A DNA stretch of 38,602 nucleotides from CAYPAU01 sp964408825. GTDB lineage: Bacteria; Patescibacteriota; Microgenomatia; Levybacterales; UBA12049. The number at the start of each line of letters is the position of its first letter. Position 1 is the stretch's first letter. Below are positions 1-7,493 of the stretch, in pieces. The stretch is taken from contig CAYPAU010000006.1 of NCBI GenBank assembly GCA_964408825.1, positions 1 to 38,602 of the forward strand, written 5' to 3'. The position numbers and the translations under genes were made by a program. The notes below the pieces were generated by a model, which worked only from the letters and a program-made list of their open reading frames with translations, did no database searches and was not told where the DNA came from.

Positions 1-2272
1 TTTCACTACCTTCCCAGACGCATCCTTCGAATTGTTTAAAGGTAGCGCCGGTCGGACAGATTCCCAAGACCGCATCCTGTCTTTGAGGAGAGGGTGTAAT
101 GGATGGCGCAAATCCGGGAACAATATCGCTTCCAAACTGCCCGGCGTTAATTGGACGTTTTGACTCATTTGCAAGGAGAGAATTATAGATCTTCAAAAGA
201 TCTTCGCGTCCTCCCAAATCCTCAGGTTTTAAAACTCCCGTATCTATGGTGTTATTTAAATATTTCAACCTGTCTTCATAAGAAGCATTTGTTTGTTTAA
301 GTGTCGCAGTTTGGGCAAACTCTGCTTGGACTGCGCGAAGACGCTGAAGTTCCTCAACTTTTCTTACCTCAACTAATTGGTTGAAATCTTTTGGAGAAAC
401 TAAAATTTGTCCTTCATCAAGTTTTTTTGCATCAGCAGGCGGGAATGTCCCAAGCTCTATTAATTTTCGGATTTTTTCTCTTACATCTTCGCGGGAATCC
501 GCCTTGGTAAGCTGGTCTACCTCCTCCGGTAGAATAAGTCCCTGTGCTTTAAGATCCTGAAGGCGGTTCGCCAAGGCAGCTGGCAGTGTTGGGGCACCAA
601 GCGCATCAGCACTTCTGTCCATCGCATTTTCAGTCGTCTCAATTGCATCTTTTAATACTCCCTCCTTGCCAGCAGGCGTTGGGAGCAGCCCCTTTTCAAG
701 AACAACATTATGTCGTGCTGCCTCATTGCGAAGCTTTTCTGCTAAATCTTTTTTGTCATCCCCGTCTCCCTTAAAATTTCCGATGTCGCTTGACACATTT
801 TCAAATGTATCTTTATACCGATTAAGTGTCTGCTCATAAAGCTCTTGTTTATTTTTATCACTTGACAGCGCATTTGCTTCACGCAACCTCTCTTCTGCAT
901 AACGCATTGAAAGTTCTAAGCGCGAAGCTTGGTTAAAGGCAGTTAATAAGCCTATTTGTTCCCCAACTTGTTTTAGAAAATAAGTAGGATCTCCGGGGAG
1001 ACTACCACTGTAGGTTGTAATATAGGGTTCTGCTGTGGGAGGCGTTGGTGTAGGTTGGTTTATTGCTTCAGGACTCGGAGAAGGTTCAGTTTGGTCAGAT
1101 GTTTGAGGAGTTGTTGTCGGAGAGGGAATTGGTGATGGGGTGACGGAAAATGTCTGGTTCTCCTCAACCGCCTGGGGATAAAATTTAGCCACCTCGGTTT
1201 GTTGCTCCTGCGTAAATTTACTAAAATCGATGGTTTTTGCCAGACTCTCTGCCCGCTGAACATAAAGATATGGCCGTATATCCGGAGGCGGAGGAACACC
1301 TTGGGCACTTTTATCCTGCCAGTCGTCGATCTTTTCAAGAAGATCCTCTGGAGGCTTCGGAAGTGTCTGGTAGGTACGAAGCTCTGCAAACTGTAAAATA
1401 CCTACTGTTTCCTTGTAGGTGGTTGGGTAATTGGTTGCTACTGCTTGATCGAGTTTGGTTACCTCAGACAGAGGAAACTGTCCTGAACTGACTAACCTAT
1501 CCAATTCCTCCCGTACATCTCTTCGATTTGCGAAGCTGTATATTTTGTCGCTTTGCTCAGGAGTAATAAACCCCTGATTTTTAAGCTCCTGAATACTTAA
1601 GGAGAGATCTTCAGGAATTGGAGGTTTATCCAAAACATCAGATGCCGTATCCATAGCCCTTTCCGCAGTATCTATAATAGTATTCCATGCTTGAGAAACC
1701 GAAGGCGGGGAGGAAAACGCGAGACTTTGTGCAATCACAGCATGCGAGGAAACTTGAGCCTCTACTTTTGTTATGAAATCATCGGCCCCAGACGTATTAT
1801 TCTTCTTAAGAGTTTCTATATTCTGGGCAATTTCTTGTATAGTATTTTGATAATCTGATGCTATATCAGATGCCAGGTCGTACTGTTTCCGGTCTATTAA
1901 TGTTTTTGTCTCACTTAATCTCTCAGATGCAAGACTAAGTCTAAGATCCTCTTTTTTTATTGGGTTTATCGTGAAAGTAAGTTGAATATTTTCTGCAAAT
2001 ATTTCAAACGGATAAAAGGGGCTTCCAGGTAAGATTCCGGAAGCAGGCGGCGGCATAACGTCTTGGGGTATATTAGGCGCAGGAAGTTGTTCCAAGGATG
2101 AAAGACTAATACCTAACACCTGTTTTTGAGATTCATAATAAGGACCAAAATCAAAATAGGGAGAAGTTTTTGCTTGAGCAAAGACAGAATTTGAGAGAGA
2201 AAATGACAGTAGCAAAAAAAGCGCTATTGCAAAGAACGATTGTAGTACACGGATAATTCGTCGTGTGATCAC
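1..2272 (-). CDS. Secreted protein with two DUF5667-type modules (3' end beyond window)
   Basis: An open minus-strand frame runs from a GTG at 2272 to the window edge, about 757 residues with no stop, so the C-terminus is missing. Residues 1-32 form a signal peptide (basic start, hydrophobic core, VFA-QA cleavage site). Two DUF5667-like helical segments are visible: residues ~79-160 (PFEIFAENIQL ... LRLSLASERLSE) and ~424-495 (PTYFLKQVGEQIGLL ... LSMRYAEERLREA). Each is followed by a related helical stretch (IQELKNQGFITPEQ and LQDLKAQGLILPEE, then REDVRE-like and G-x-FP), so the protein is an internal duplication. A Pro/Thr/Ser-rich linker (~374-420) separates the halves. A GGAG lies about 15 nt before the GTG. 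It is probably exported to the cell surface. DUF5667 has no known biochemical role. The architecture is solid; the exact start is moderately sure. Confidence 0.8.
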   Translation of the reverse strand, partial: MITRRIIRVLQSFFAIALFLLLSFSLSNSVFAQAKTSPYFDFGPYYESQKQVLGISLSSLEQLPAPNIPQDVMPPPASGILPGSPFYPFEIFAENIQLTFTINPIKKEDLRLSLASERLSETKTLIDRKQYDLASDIASDYQNTIQEIAQNIETLKKNNTSGADDFITKVEAQVSSHAVIAQSLAFSSPPSVSQAWNTIIDTAERAMDTASDVLDKPPIPEDLSLSIQELKNQGFITPEQSDKIYSFANRRDVREELDRLVSSGQFPLSEVTKLDQAVATNYPTTYKETVGILQFAELRTYQTLPKPPEDLLEKIDDWQDKSAQGVPPPPDIRPYLYVQRAESLAKTIDFSKFTQEQQTEVAKFYPQAVEENQTFSVTPSPIPSPTTTPQTSDQTEPSPSPEAINQPTPTPPTAEPYITTYSGSLPGDPTYFLKQVGEQIGLLTAFNQASRLELSMRYAEERLREANALSSDKNKQELYEQTLNRYKDTFENVSSDIGNFKGDGDDKKDLAEKLRNEAARHNVVLEKGLLPTPAGKEGVLKDAIETTENAMDRSADALGAPTLPAALANRLQDLKAQGLILPEEVDQLTKADSREDVREKIRKLIELGTFPPADAKKLDEGQILVSPKDFNQLVEVRKVEELQRLRAVQAEFAQTATLKQTNASYEDRLKYLNNTIDTGVLKPEDLGGREDLLKIYNSLLANESKRPINAGQFGSDIVPGFAPSITPSPQRQDAVLGICPTGATFKQFEGCVWEGSE

Positions 2273-2402
2273 TGGAACCAGAAGTAACTCCTATAATTTA
2301 GTAGAACAGAACTTACATAGCATTGTCAATCACCAATTTAATAAGATTAAGTTGTACAAAAGATTACTGAAACTTCATCTGCTACAGTTTACACAGTTGG
2401 TG

Positions 2403-2408
2403 TATAAT
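2403..2408 (+). promoter_or_regulatory. -10 element of a leaderless-type promoter
   Basis: TATAAT ends 7 nt before the ATG at 2416, so transcription would start at or next to the start codon of the 39-residue basic protein. Confidence 0.55.
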
Positions 2409-2415
2409 AGCAGCT

Positions 2416-2535
2416 ATGGCAAAAAGAAACACGGGGGTTGGGAAGAAAAAAAGAACCCATTCATATAAAACCAAAAAAAGGCTTGCGATAAAATACGAAA
2501 TGCTTGCAAAGAAAAAAAGAAAGCAACGCAAATAG
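2416..2535 (+). CDS. 39-residue highly basic small protein
   Basis: The ATG lies 7 nt after a TATAAT box and the frame ends in TAG, giving 39 residues (MAKRNTGVGKKKRTHSY... ending KKKRKQRK). About half the residues are Lys or Arg, and there is no hydrophobic segment. The composition resembles small ribosomal or rRNA-binding proteins, but I cannot match it to a named family. The promoter-start spacing equals that of clear genes in this window, which supports it being real. It stands alone between the divergent DUF5667 gene and the LUD gene. Function is unknown; an RNA- or ribosome-associated role is inferred from charge only. Confidence 0.55.
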   Translation: MAKRNTGVGKKKRTHSYKTKKRLAIKYEMLAKKKRKQRK

Positions 2536-2583
2536 AGCTTCTTTAAGGACTCTTCTTAATTTAAGATCTAACACATAGTTAAT

Positions 2584-3207
2584 ATGAAAAATAATTGGGA
2601 TAAATTAGCAGACAGAAATACAATTGATGAAACAAAATCATCGCTTGAGAATAAGGGGTATGAGGTTTTTGTTGTAGAAAATGAAAAAGATGCTCTATCA
2701 AAAATTAAAGAACTTATTCCGGAAGGCGCTTCGGTTATGAACGGATCTTCGGTTACGCTTGAACAGATTGGATTTATAGATTACCTTAAGTCCGGAGGGC
2801 ACAGATGGAATAACATACACAAAGCAATCGTTGAGGAAAAAGATCCCATCAAGCAATCAACGCTTCGCAAACAAGCCGCGCTCTCCGATTACTATTTGGG
2901 GAGTGTTCACGCTCTTTTAAGAAATGGAGAATTTATAGTTGCCTCAAACACCGCAAGCCAACTGCCTCATATAGCTTCTACATCGCAAAACCTTATATTT
3001 GTTGTCGGAGCCCAGAAGATCGTGCCATCTCTAAAAGCGGCGATTAAACGATTGGAAGATTATGTAGTTCCTCTTGAGGATAAACATATGATGCAAAAAT
3101 ACGGATCAGGGACTACACTTAACAAAATTCTTATTTTCAAGGGAGAAAGTTCTCATTCAACCAGAAAAATAAGATTAGTCCTCGTAAACAAAAAGCTTGG
3201 GTTTTAG
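2584..3207 (+). CDS. LUD-domain (LutC/YkgG-like) protein
   Basis: A 207-residue protein with the LUD (DUF162) fold pattern: an N-terminal helix with NTIDETKSSLENKGYEV, a strand-turn region VMNGSSVTLEQIGF, and the family-type LGSVHALLRNGEFIVASNTASQLPHIAS followed by LIFVVGAQKIVPSL. LutC-family members belong to the lactate-utilisation complex LutABC. No lutA or lutB partner is in view, so the stand-alone role here is unknown. It is a soluble cytoplasmic protein without a signal sequence. Stand-alone LUD proteins of this length occur in many bacteria. Family assignment is confident; substrate is not known. Confidence 0.8.
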   Translation: MKNNWDKLADRNTIDETKSSLENKGYEVFVVENEKDALSKIKELIPEGASVMNGSSVTLEQIGFIDYLKSGGHRWNNIHKAIVEEKDPIKQSTLRKQAALSDYYLGSVHALLRNGEFIVASNTASQLPHIASTSQNLIFVVGAQKIVPSLKAAIKRLEDYVVPLEDKHMMQKYGSGTTLNKILIFKGESSHSTRKIRLVLVNKKLGF

Positions 3208-3261
3208 AAACCAGTTTTTAAAGACTTGTATTCTTTTCTTTAACTGGCTAGCATTAGATAT

Positions 3262-4131
3262 ATGGGACCGTTGCCAAGCCCTCAAGAAGTTGTCAGCGAT
3301 AAAAATCTTTCTAAGCCGAACCGATTTCCAAAAGTAGTAATAATACCAATCGTCCTGATTATCATTTTTTTGGTTGGTGGATTGATTTGGTGGGGAATAA
3401 AAGATGGTAACAAAGATGAAATTAACAAGAACTCAAAACATCAGGTTAAAGAAAAAGGGGTGGATAATGAGAATATAGACCCATCAGCAATCAATAATAA
3501 TCGTCCTCCTACCACTATAAAAAACATTGGGGTTAATATTGATTACTATGATCCTGAGACAAATAAGGCCGGGGACTTTACATTTACTAAGTCCAAACTC
3601 GTATTTGATCAGATATTTATGGATTATGGTTTTTTTATTCCTGCCAGTAGTGCTTCTCCTGATAAAAAGAATCCTCAGCCAACGTTTCTTTTACCCATGG
3701 GTACCAAAGTTTTCTCACTAATTGATGGCGTAGTGGTCGGTGTTCCTAAGCTCTATAGCGGTGACTACTCTGTAATGGTGGCTACAAGTGAGGATAGCCC
3801 GTGGAGATTTGAGACCGAGCATGTGATTAATCCGATTGTCAAAGAAGGAGACAAAGTGCGAGCAGGGCAGGTGGTAGCTGAGGTTAGCCCACATGATTCA
3901 CAAAACAATAACGGTCTTGGCTTGGTAGAAATAGGCATCTTAAAGGGAGGCGGTCAACCACAGCATGTATGTCCTTTTCAATATCTTGATCCGTTAATTA
4001 AAGAGGATATCGAGAAGAAGATAACGGCTTTGTACAAAGCTTGGGGAGATTATCGGGGGAATCCGGGTATTTATAATGAATCTGCTTATGTTTCACCGGG
4101 GTGCTTAACGTCTGATCCAATTGAGGGTTAA
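3262..4131 (+). CDS. Membrane-anchored M23/lipoyl-like domain protein, probably non-catalytic
   Basis: A 289-residue protein with one N-terminal membrane anchor (residues ~24-46, VVIIPIVLIIIFLVGGLIWW), a charged Lys/Asn-rich linker to ~85, and a C-terminal beta-rich domain. That domain has the order of an M23 peptidase or lipoyl-like barrel: LLPMGTKVFSLIDGVVVGV, then INPIVKEGDKVRAGQVVAEV. The M23 zinc ligands (HxxxD and HxH) are not evident: only TEHV is present, and LVEIGIL stands where HLHFEI would be expected. I infer a cell-surface protein with a degenerate, probably inactive domain. The ATG follows TAGCAT by 7 nt. The catalytic state is an inference from missing residues. Confidence 0.55.
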   Translation: MGPLPSPQEVVSDKNLSKPNRFPKVVIIPIVLIIIFLVGGLIWWGIKDGNKDEINKNSKHQVKEKGVDNENIDPSAINNNRPPTTIKNIGVNIDYYDPETNKAGDFTFTKSKLVFDQIFMDYGFFIPASSASPDKKNPQPTFLLPMGTKVFSLIDGVVVGVPKLYSGDYSVMVATSEDSPWRFETEHVINPIVKEGDKVRAGQVVAEVSPHDSQNNNGLGLVEIGILKGGGQPQHVCPFQYLDPLIKEDIEKKITALYKAWGDYRGNPGIYNESAYVSPGCLTSDPIEG

Positions 4132-4176
4132 GAATATTTTACTCTAAATTTAGAACATGTTAAAGGGGGTGAGGAA

Positions 4177-4365
4177 ATGAAAAAGGAAACGTATATACAA
4201 ATTACCGGCCTTATTTTTGCAGTTGTTACACTTCTTCATCTATTAAGATTGGTTCTTGGTTTTCCGGTAATCTTTGGGGAAATGGGAATACCTGTTTGGG
4301 CAAGTATTATCGGAGCAGCAGTCGGTGCATTTTTGGCATACAGTGCCTTCAAATTTTCTAGATAA
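4177..4365 (+). CDS. Small two-helix membrane protein
   Basis: A 62-residue protein with two predicted membrane helices (ITGLIFAVVTLLHLLRLVL and WASIIGAAVGAFLAYSAF). The start is fixed by a strong Shine-Dalgarno sequence (GGGGGTGAGG at 4165-4174) a few bases before the ATG. It is therefore one of the minority of genes here with a translated leader. It begins 45 bp after the M23-like gene and could be co-transcribed. Short membrane proteins of this kind are frequent in CPR genomes. No function can be assigned. Confidence 0.7.
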   Translation: MKKETYIQITGLIFAVVTLLHLLRLVLGFPVIFGEMGIPVWASIIGAAVGAFLAYSAFKFSR

Positions 4366-4432
4366 AAGAGTGACTCAATCTTCTGCTATAATTTCCCAGT
4401 TTTAGAGTCTCTTATAATCCCCAGCTCTATAT

Positions 4433-4930
4433 TTAAGCCTCAAGTAGCTTGAATCCGTTTCTTTTATAAACCAAATCAAAACTAAAAATAGCATCAAATT
4501 GTCTTTTGTACCTCTCAAGAAGCGCCATGTTATAACAATCAAAATACGAAGTTCCTTTTTTGTTTTGTTTATCAAACCAATCATCCGCCAAGTGGATATA
4601 TTCATCTTTTAAAGTTAGTACGTTGAGGTTCTGTTTTCGGAGTTCCTTAAGAACTTTCTTAGCGGCCGCTTGGTTAATTTTATGAGATATAACAGTCACG
4701 ACCTCCCCAATGGTAAATGGTGATACATACCAGATACAGCCTTTTTTCTGCAAGGACTTGCTTATTATCAGTGCTCTTTTGTGGTTTGAATCATTAGTTT
4801 TAACCAGCGCAACTAAAACATCGGCGTCCACGAGAATATCCAGCAAGTATTGCGTAGGTTCTCCCGGCTTTGTTTCTTCTGGTTGTAACTCTTCTTCGAG
4901 GTTTGGAATATAATTACTTTTTGCCGCCAT
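4433..4930 (-). CDS. PIN-domain ribonuclease toxin
   Basis: A 165-residue protein with the four acidic positions of a PIN nuclease: D in ILVDADVLVAL, E in TIGEVVTV, D in TSYFDCYNMAL and D in AIFSFD near the C-terminus. PIN toxins are Mg-dependent RNases that often cut tRNA or mRNA. The first ~30 residues (NLEEELQPEETKPGEP) are an acidic, likely disordered extension. The ATG lies inside the last codons of the upstream antitoxin gene (17-nt overlap), a typical translationally coupled toxin-antitoxin arrangement. RNA target unknown. Confidence 0.85.
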   Translation of the reverse strand: MAAKSNYIPNLEEELQPEETKPGEPTQYLLDILVDADVLVALVKTNDSNHKRALIISKSLQKKGCIWYVSPFTIGEVVTVISHKINQAAAKKVLKELRKQNLNVLTLKDEYIHLADDWFDKQNKKGTSYFDCYNMALLERYKRQFDAIFSFDLVYKRNGFKLLEA

Positions 4931-5147
4931 ACAGATATTTGTCTATGTCTCGGGAGAGATTTTTTGGACCGCCTTTGAGATTTAATTTGGCCAGAGCGGA
5001 TAAATCTCCGCCACGATTTTCGGATGCCTTCAAGCCATTGGTAATAAAACCACGATATACATTAGCCAGACTTTGTTTCTTATTCCTGGCAATTGTTTTA
5101 GCTCTTTCATGCAACGTTTCCGGAATGTATATTTGAGTTCTAATCAT
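4914..5147 (-). CDS. Ribbon-helix-helix antitoxin
   Basis: A 77-residue protein. I place the start at the ATG at 5147 because it begins the RHH strand (MIRTQIYIPETLHERAK) and lies 8 nt after a TATACT box; an in-frame start farther upstream at 5270 would precede the promoter. The pattern of strand, helix and helix (ETLHERAKTIARNKKQSLANVYRGFI) fits CopG/Arc-type DNA-binding antitoxins. The basic and Gly-rich tail probably binds the PIN toxin encoded immediately downstream. It is expected to autorepress at the palindrome overlapping its -10 box. Confidence 0.8.
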   Translation of the reverse strand: MIRTQIYIPETLHERAKTIARNKKQSLANVYRGFITNGLKASENRGGDLSALAKLNLKGGPKNLSRDIDKYLYGGKK

Positions 5148-5155
5148 ATATTTGC

Positions 5156-5185
5156 AGTATACAGCTGATGTATATATTTTGTCAA
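5156..5185 (-). promoter_or_regulatory. Toxin-antitoxin promoter with palindromic operator
   Basis: On the minus strand: TTGACA (5180-5185), an 18-nt spacer, TATACT (5156-5161), then 8 nt to the ATG at 5147. An inverted repeat TATACA-GCTGA-TGTATA (5158-5174) overlaps the -10 box and spacer, as expected for an RHH autorepressor site. Confidence 0.7.
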
Positions 5186-5280
5186 CCCGCAAAATCCGTC
5201 TTAAATTCTTCTTTCCTTGCCCCTCGTAGCCTTTCCTCGAAACTTGAAGCCTTGGCGTAGTGTTTGGCATAGTGGGGTGC

Positions 5281-5286
5281 TATAAT
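5281..5286 (+). promoter_or_regulatory. Extended -10 of a leaderless-type promoter
   Basis: TGCTATAAT followed by TTCCCC and then the ATG at 5293; spacing from TATAAT to ATG is 6 nt. Confidence 0.6.
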
Positions 5287-5292
5287 TTCCCC

Positions 5293-5901
5293 ATGAAAAT
5301 AAAAGCTGTTGTATTTGATTTGGGCGGTGTCGTTTTAATCCATAAAATTAGAGACGTTATATTAAATAGTTTGCATGTGCTTTTTAAATCTGACCTAGAA
5401 GATATTAAATCCTTTTACGAAACCCTTGAGGATGATTGGGTAACAGGAAAAATTAAAGACAGAGATGTAATAGCTAGATTTAAGAAAAAGTTTTCCTCCA
5501 AGCAGACAGCCCCCGAATTAATCGATTCTTGGGAGACACTTTACAAAAAGGACTCTGCTGTGAATATAGAAGTTCTAAAAACTGCGGACGAATTGAGGGC
5601 GCAAGGATACAAGGTTTACGTATTATCAGATACTGTAGACATACATCACCGTTTAAATCTAAAAAGAGATATATTTAATCATTTCGATGAAGTCTTTGCC
5701 TCATTTATTGAAGGAAAAAGCAAAAGAAGTGGTGATTTTTTTGAACATTTTTTAAAACAAACTGGTTTAAAACCTAATGAATGTATATTCATTGATGATA
5801 GAAAGGGAAATGTAAAATTAGCAAGAGAGTTGGGAATTTATTCAATATTGTTTAAGAATTATCTAGATTTAAACAAAAAACTCAAACCGTTTCTGCTATA
5901 A
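5293..5901 (+). CDS. HAD-superfamily hydrolase (HAD-IA-like phosphatase)
   Basis: A 202-residue protein starting MKIKAVVFDLGGVVL. The HAD motifs are visible: motif I with nucleophile Asp in VVFDLGGVV, motif II Ser in VYVLSDT, a Lys in GKSKRSGDFF for motif III, and motif IV acidic pair in CIFIDDRKGNV. The helical insert after motif I makes it a class-I capped HAD. Such enzymes dephosphorylate small metabolites; the substrate cannot be told from sequence. I chose the ATG at 5293 rather than an in-frame codon at 5260 because the family starts at MKIKAVVF and a -10 box lies between the two. Confidence 0.85.
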   Translation: MKIKAVVFDLGGVVLIHKIRDVILNSLHVLFKSDLEDIKSFYETLEDDWVTGKIKDRDVIARFKKKFSSKQTAPELIDSWETLYKKDSAVNIEVLKTADELRAQGYKVYVLSDTVDIHHRLNLKRDIFNHFDEVFASFIEGKSKRSGDFFEHFLKQTGLKPNECIFIDDRKGNVKLARELGIYSILFKNYLDLNKKLKPFLL

Positions 5902-5972
5902 TTTCCCCAAAGTATTCATTATTGTTTCCATGTATCAATACATCACTACAAATAAAACCAAAAATATTCTGC

Positions 5973-5978
5973 TATAAT
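5973..5978 (+). promoter_or_regulatory. Extended -10 of a leaderless-type promoter
   Basis: TGCTATAAT, then TTCTTC, then ATG at 5985; spacing 6 nt. Nearly the same 16-bp string precedes the genes at 5293 and 6736. Confidence 0.6.
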
Positions 5979-5984
5979 TTCTTC

Positions 5985-6713
5985 ATGTACCGGATTGCAA
6001 AATTTTTGGATCCTGCTCATCCGGAAGCCCATACTATAAACACCAATGTAAAACTTAATTGGCTAAGAGCTTCTGTCCTTGGTGCAAATGACGGAATAGT
6101 CTCAATAGCAGGGCTCGTCTTGGGTGTTGCGGGCGCAACAAATAATACTGGCATTATTTTTGCGGCAGGAGTAGCGGGAATATTAGCAGGTGCGATATCT
6201 ATGGCAGCCGGAGAATATGTCTCCGTCTCAAGTTCTCGTGATACGGAAAAAGCGCTACTTCAAAAAGAACATGAGGAACTCAAAAAATTTCCGGAGGCAG
6301 AACTTGAAGAACTTATATTTCTTTATGAAAGGAAAGGATTATCTAAAAAAACTGCGACAACGGTGGCAAAAGAGCTTACTGAAAAAGATGCTTTCAAGGC
6401 GCATGTTGATATAGAACTTGGAATCGACCCTGAAAATCTGACAAACCCTTGGCATGCAGCTGTTGCATCGGCTGCTGCATTTACTGTTGGGGCAATAATA
6501 CCTATGGTTGCAATAATTGCTCCTCCTTCTGACATACGTGTACCTGTTGCTTTTGTTTCGGTAGTAACAGCGCTTGCAACCACAGGAACTTTAAGTGCGA
6601 TGGTAGGAGGTGCAAGTGTTCCTCGTGCAATTTTCAGAGTTGTATCGGGAGGAATTCTTGCAATGGCAATAACTTACAGTATCGGCCGGCTCTTCAACAT
6701 CTCAGGGATTTAA
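5985..6713 (+). CDS. VIT1/CCC1-family transporter (DUF125)
   Basis: A 242-residue protein with the VIT family hallmarks: WLRASVLGANDGIVSIAGLVLGVAG in the first helices, then AGAISMAAGEYVSVSSSRDTEKAL, a cytoplasmic helical segment rich in Glu (residues ~85-130, the metal-binding region in this family) and C-terminal membrane helices (ASAAAFTVGAIIPMVAII ... ATTGTLSAMVGG). VIT/CCC1 proteins export Fe2+ or Mn2+ from the cytoplasm, in eukaryotes into vacuoles. The start is the ATG 6 nt after TATAAT; an in-frame codon at 5922 lies upstream of this promoter. Metal specificity is unknown. Confidence 0.85.
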   Translation: MYRIAKFLDPAHPEAHTINTNVKLNWLRASVLGANDGIVSIAGLVLGVAGATNNTGIIFAAGVAGILAGAISMAAGEYVSVSSSRDTEKALLQKEHEELKKFPEAELEELIFLYERKGLSKKTATTVAKELTEKDAFKAHVDIELGIDPENLTNPWHAAVASAAAFTVGAIIPMVAIIAPPSDIRVPVAFVSVVTALATTGTLSAMVGGASVPRAIFRVVSGGILAMAITYSIGRLFNISGI

Positions 6714-6723
6714 AAATCTCTGC

Positions 6724-6729
6724 TATAAT
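6724..6729 (+). promoter_or_regulatory. Extended -10 of a leaderless-type promoter
   Basis: TGCTATAAT, then TTCCTC, then ATG at 6736; spacing 6 nt. Confidence 0.6.
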
Positions 6730-6735
6730 TTCCTC

Positions 6736-7437
6736 ATGAATTTGAAAATACTTTCTTGGAATATTTGGGGAGGAAGACACCTTCCTGAAATTCTTAAGTT
6801 TTTAGAAAAATCGGACGCAGACATTATTGGGCTTCAAGAAGTAATTCAGGACATCGACGGAAGTAATAACCTTGCAAAAATTATCGCAGAGAAACTAAAT
6901 TACAAATGGGTATACTATTCAAAAGGACAGACTGATTTTTACGGAAGTCCCAGGGAATGGGGAAATGCAATTTTAAGTAAATACGACATTATCTCAAGCA
7001 AATCGCATAATCTTTACAATGGTGAAGATAATAGAATAGCAATCGAGGCAGAAATCAAAATCCAGGATAAATCAATTAAGATATTTACGACACACTTAAT
7101 TCATACTCATCAAATGCCATCAAAAATTCAAGAAGAACAAGCATATAATTTGCTTAAAGTTATTCCAGAATCAAAGGGGGTTTTAGTGGGAGATTTTAAC
7201 GCAACTCCCGACAGCATGGCAATAGAAGCAATAAAAAAAGTGATGAGAAATGCAGATTCTCAGTCATATCCTACATGGAGTGTCTACCCGGATGGTTGCG
7301 TACATTGCAATCCGGAAGGAATTGATATTTGCCTGGACTATATATTTACAACTAATGATATTAAAACTCATTCTTATAAAGTTGAAAATTCTAAAGGAGC
7401 CGACCACCTCCCAGTTTCGGTTATTGCAGAGATATAA
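6736..7437 (+). CDS. Endonuclease/exonuclease/phosphatase family protein
   Basis: A 233-residue protein with the EEP fold motifs in order: LSWNIWGG (Asn), DIIGLQEV (metal-binding Glu), TTHLIHTHQ, VGDFNATPDS (catalytic Asp/Asn), DYIFTTN and the terminal SKGADHLPVSV (catalytic Asp-His). EEP enzymes are Mg-dependent phosphodiesterases acting on nucleic acids, phospholipid headgroups or inositol phosphates. There is no signal peptide, so it is probably cytoplasmic. The active-site set looks complete. Substrate is not predictable. Confidence 0.85.
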   Translation: MNLKILSWNIWGGRHLPEILKFLEKSDADIIGLQEVIQDIDGSNNLAKIIAEKLNYKWVYYSKGQTDFYGSPREWGNAILSKYDIISSKSHNLYNGEDNRIAIEAEIKIQDKSIKIFTTHLIHTHQMPSKIQEEQAYNLLKVIPESKGVLVGDFNATPDSMAIEAIKKVMRNADSQSYPTWSVYPDGCVHCNPEGIDICLDYIFTTNDIKTHSYKVENSKGADHLPVSVIAEI

Positions 7438-7493
7438 TTTCTTACAATTTTCTGCGTTTTTTCTCATCTTGCTTTTGGTATACTTTCTAAGCT

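Noticed and set aside
586..1491. Several plus- and minus-strand frames of 60-110 codons
   Set aside because: They lie inside the continuous minus-strand DUF5667 frame, which has a signal peptide and domain structure.
2265..2468. A 67-codon plus-strand frame
   Set aside because: It starts inside the divergent gene's start region and overlaps the promoter and first part of the better-supported 39-residue gene.
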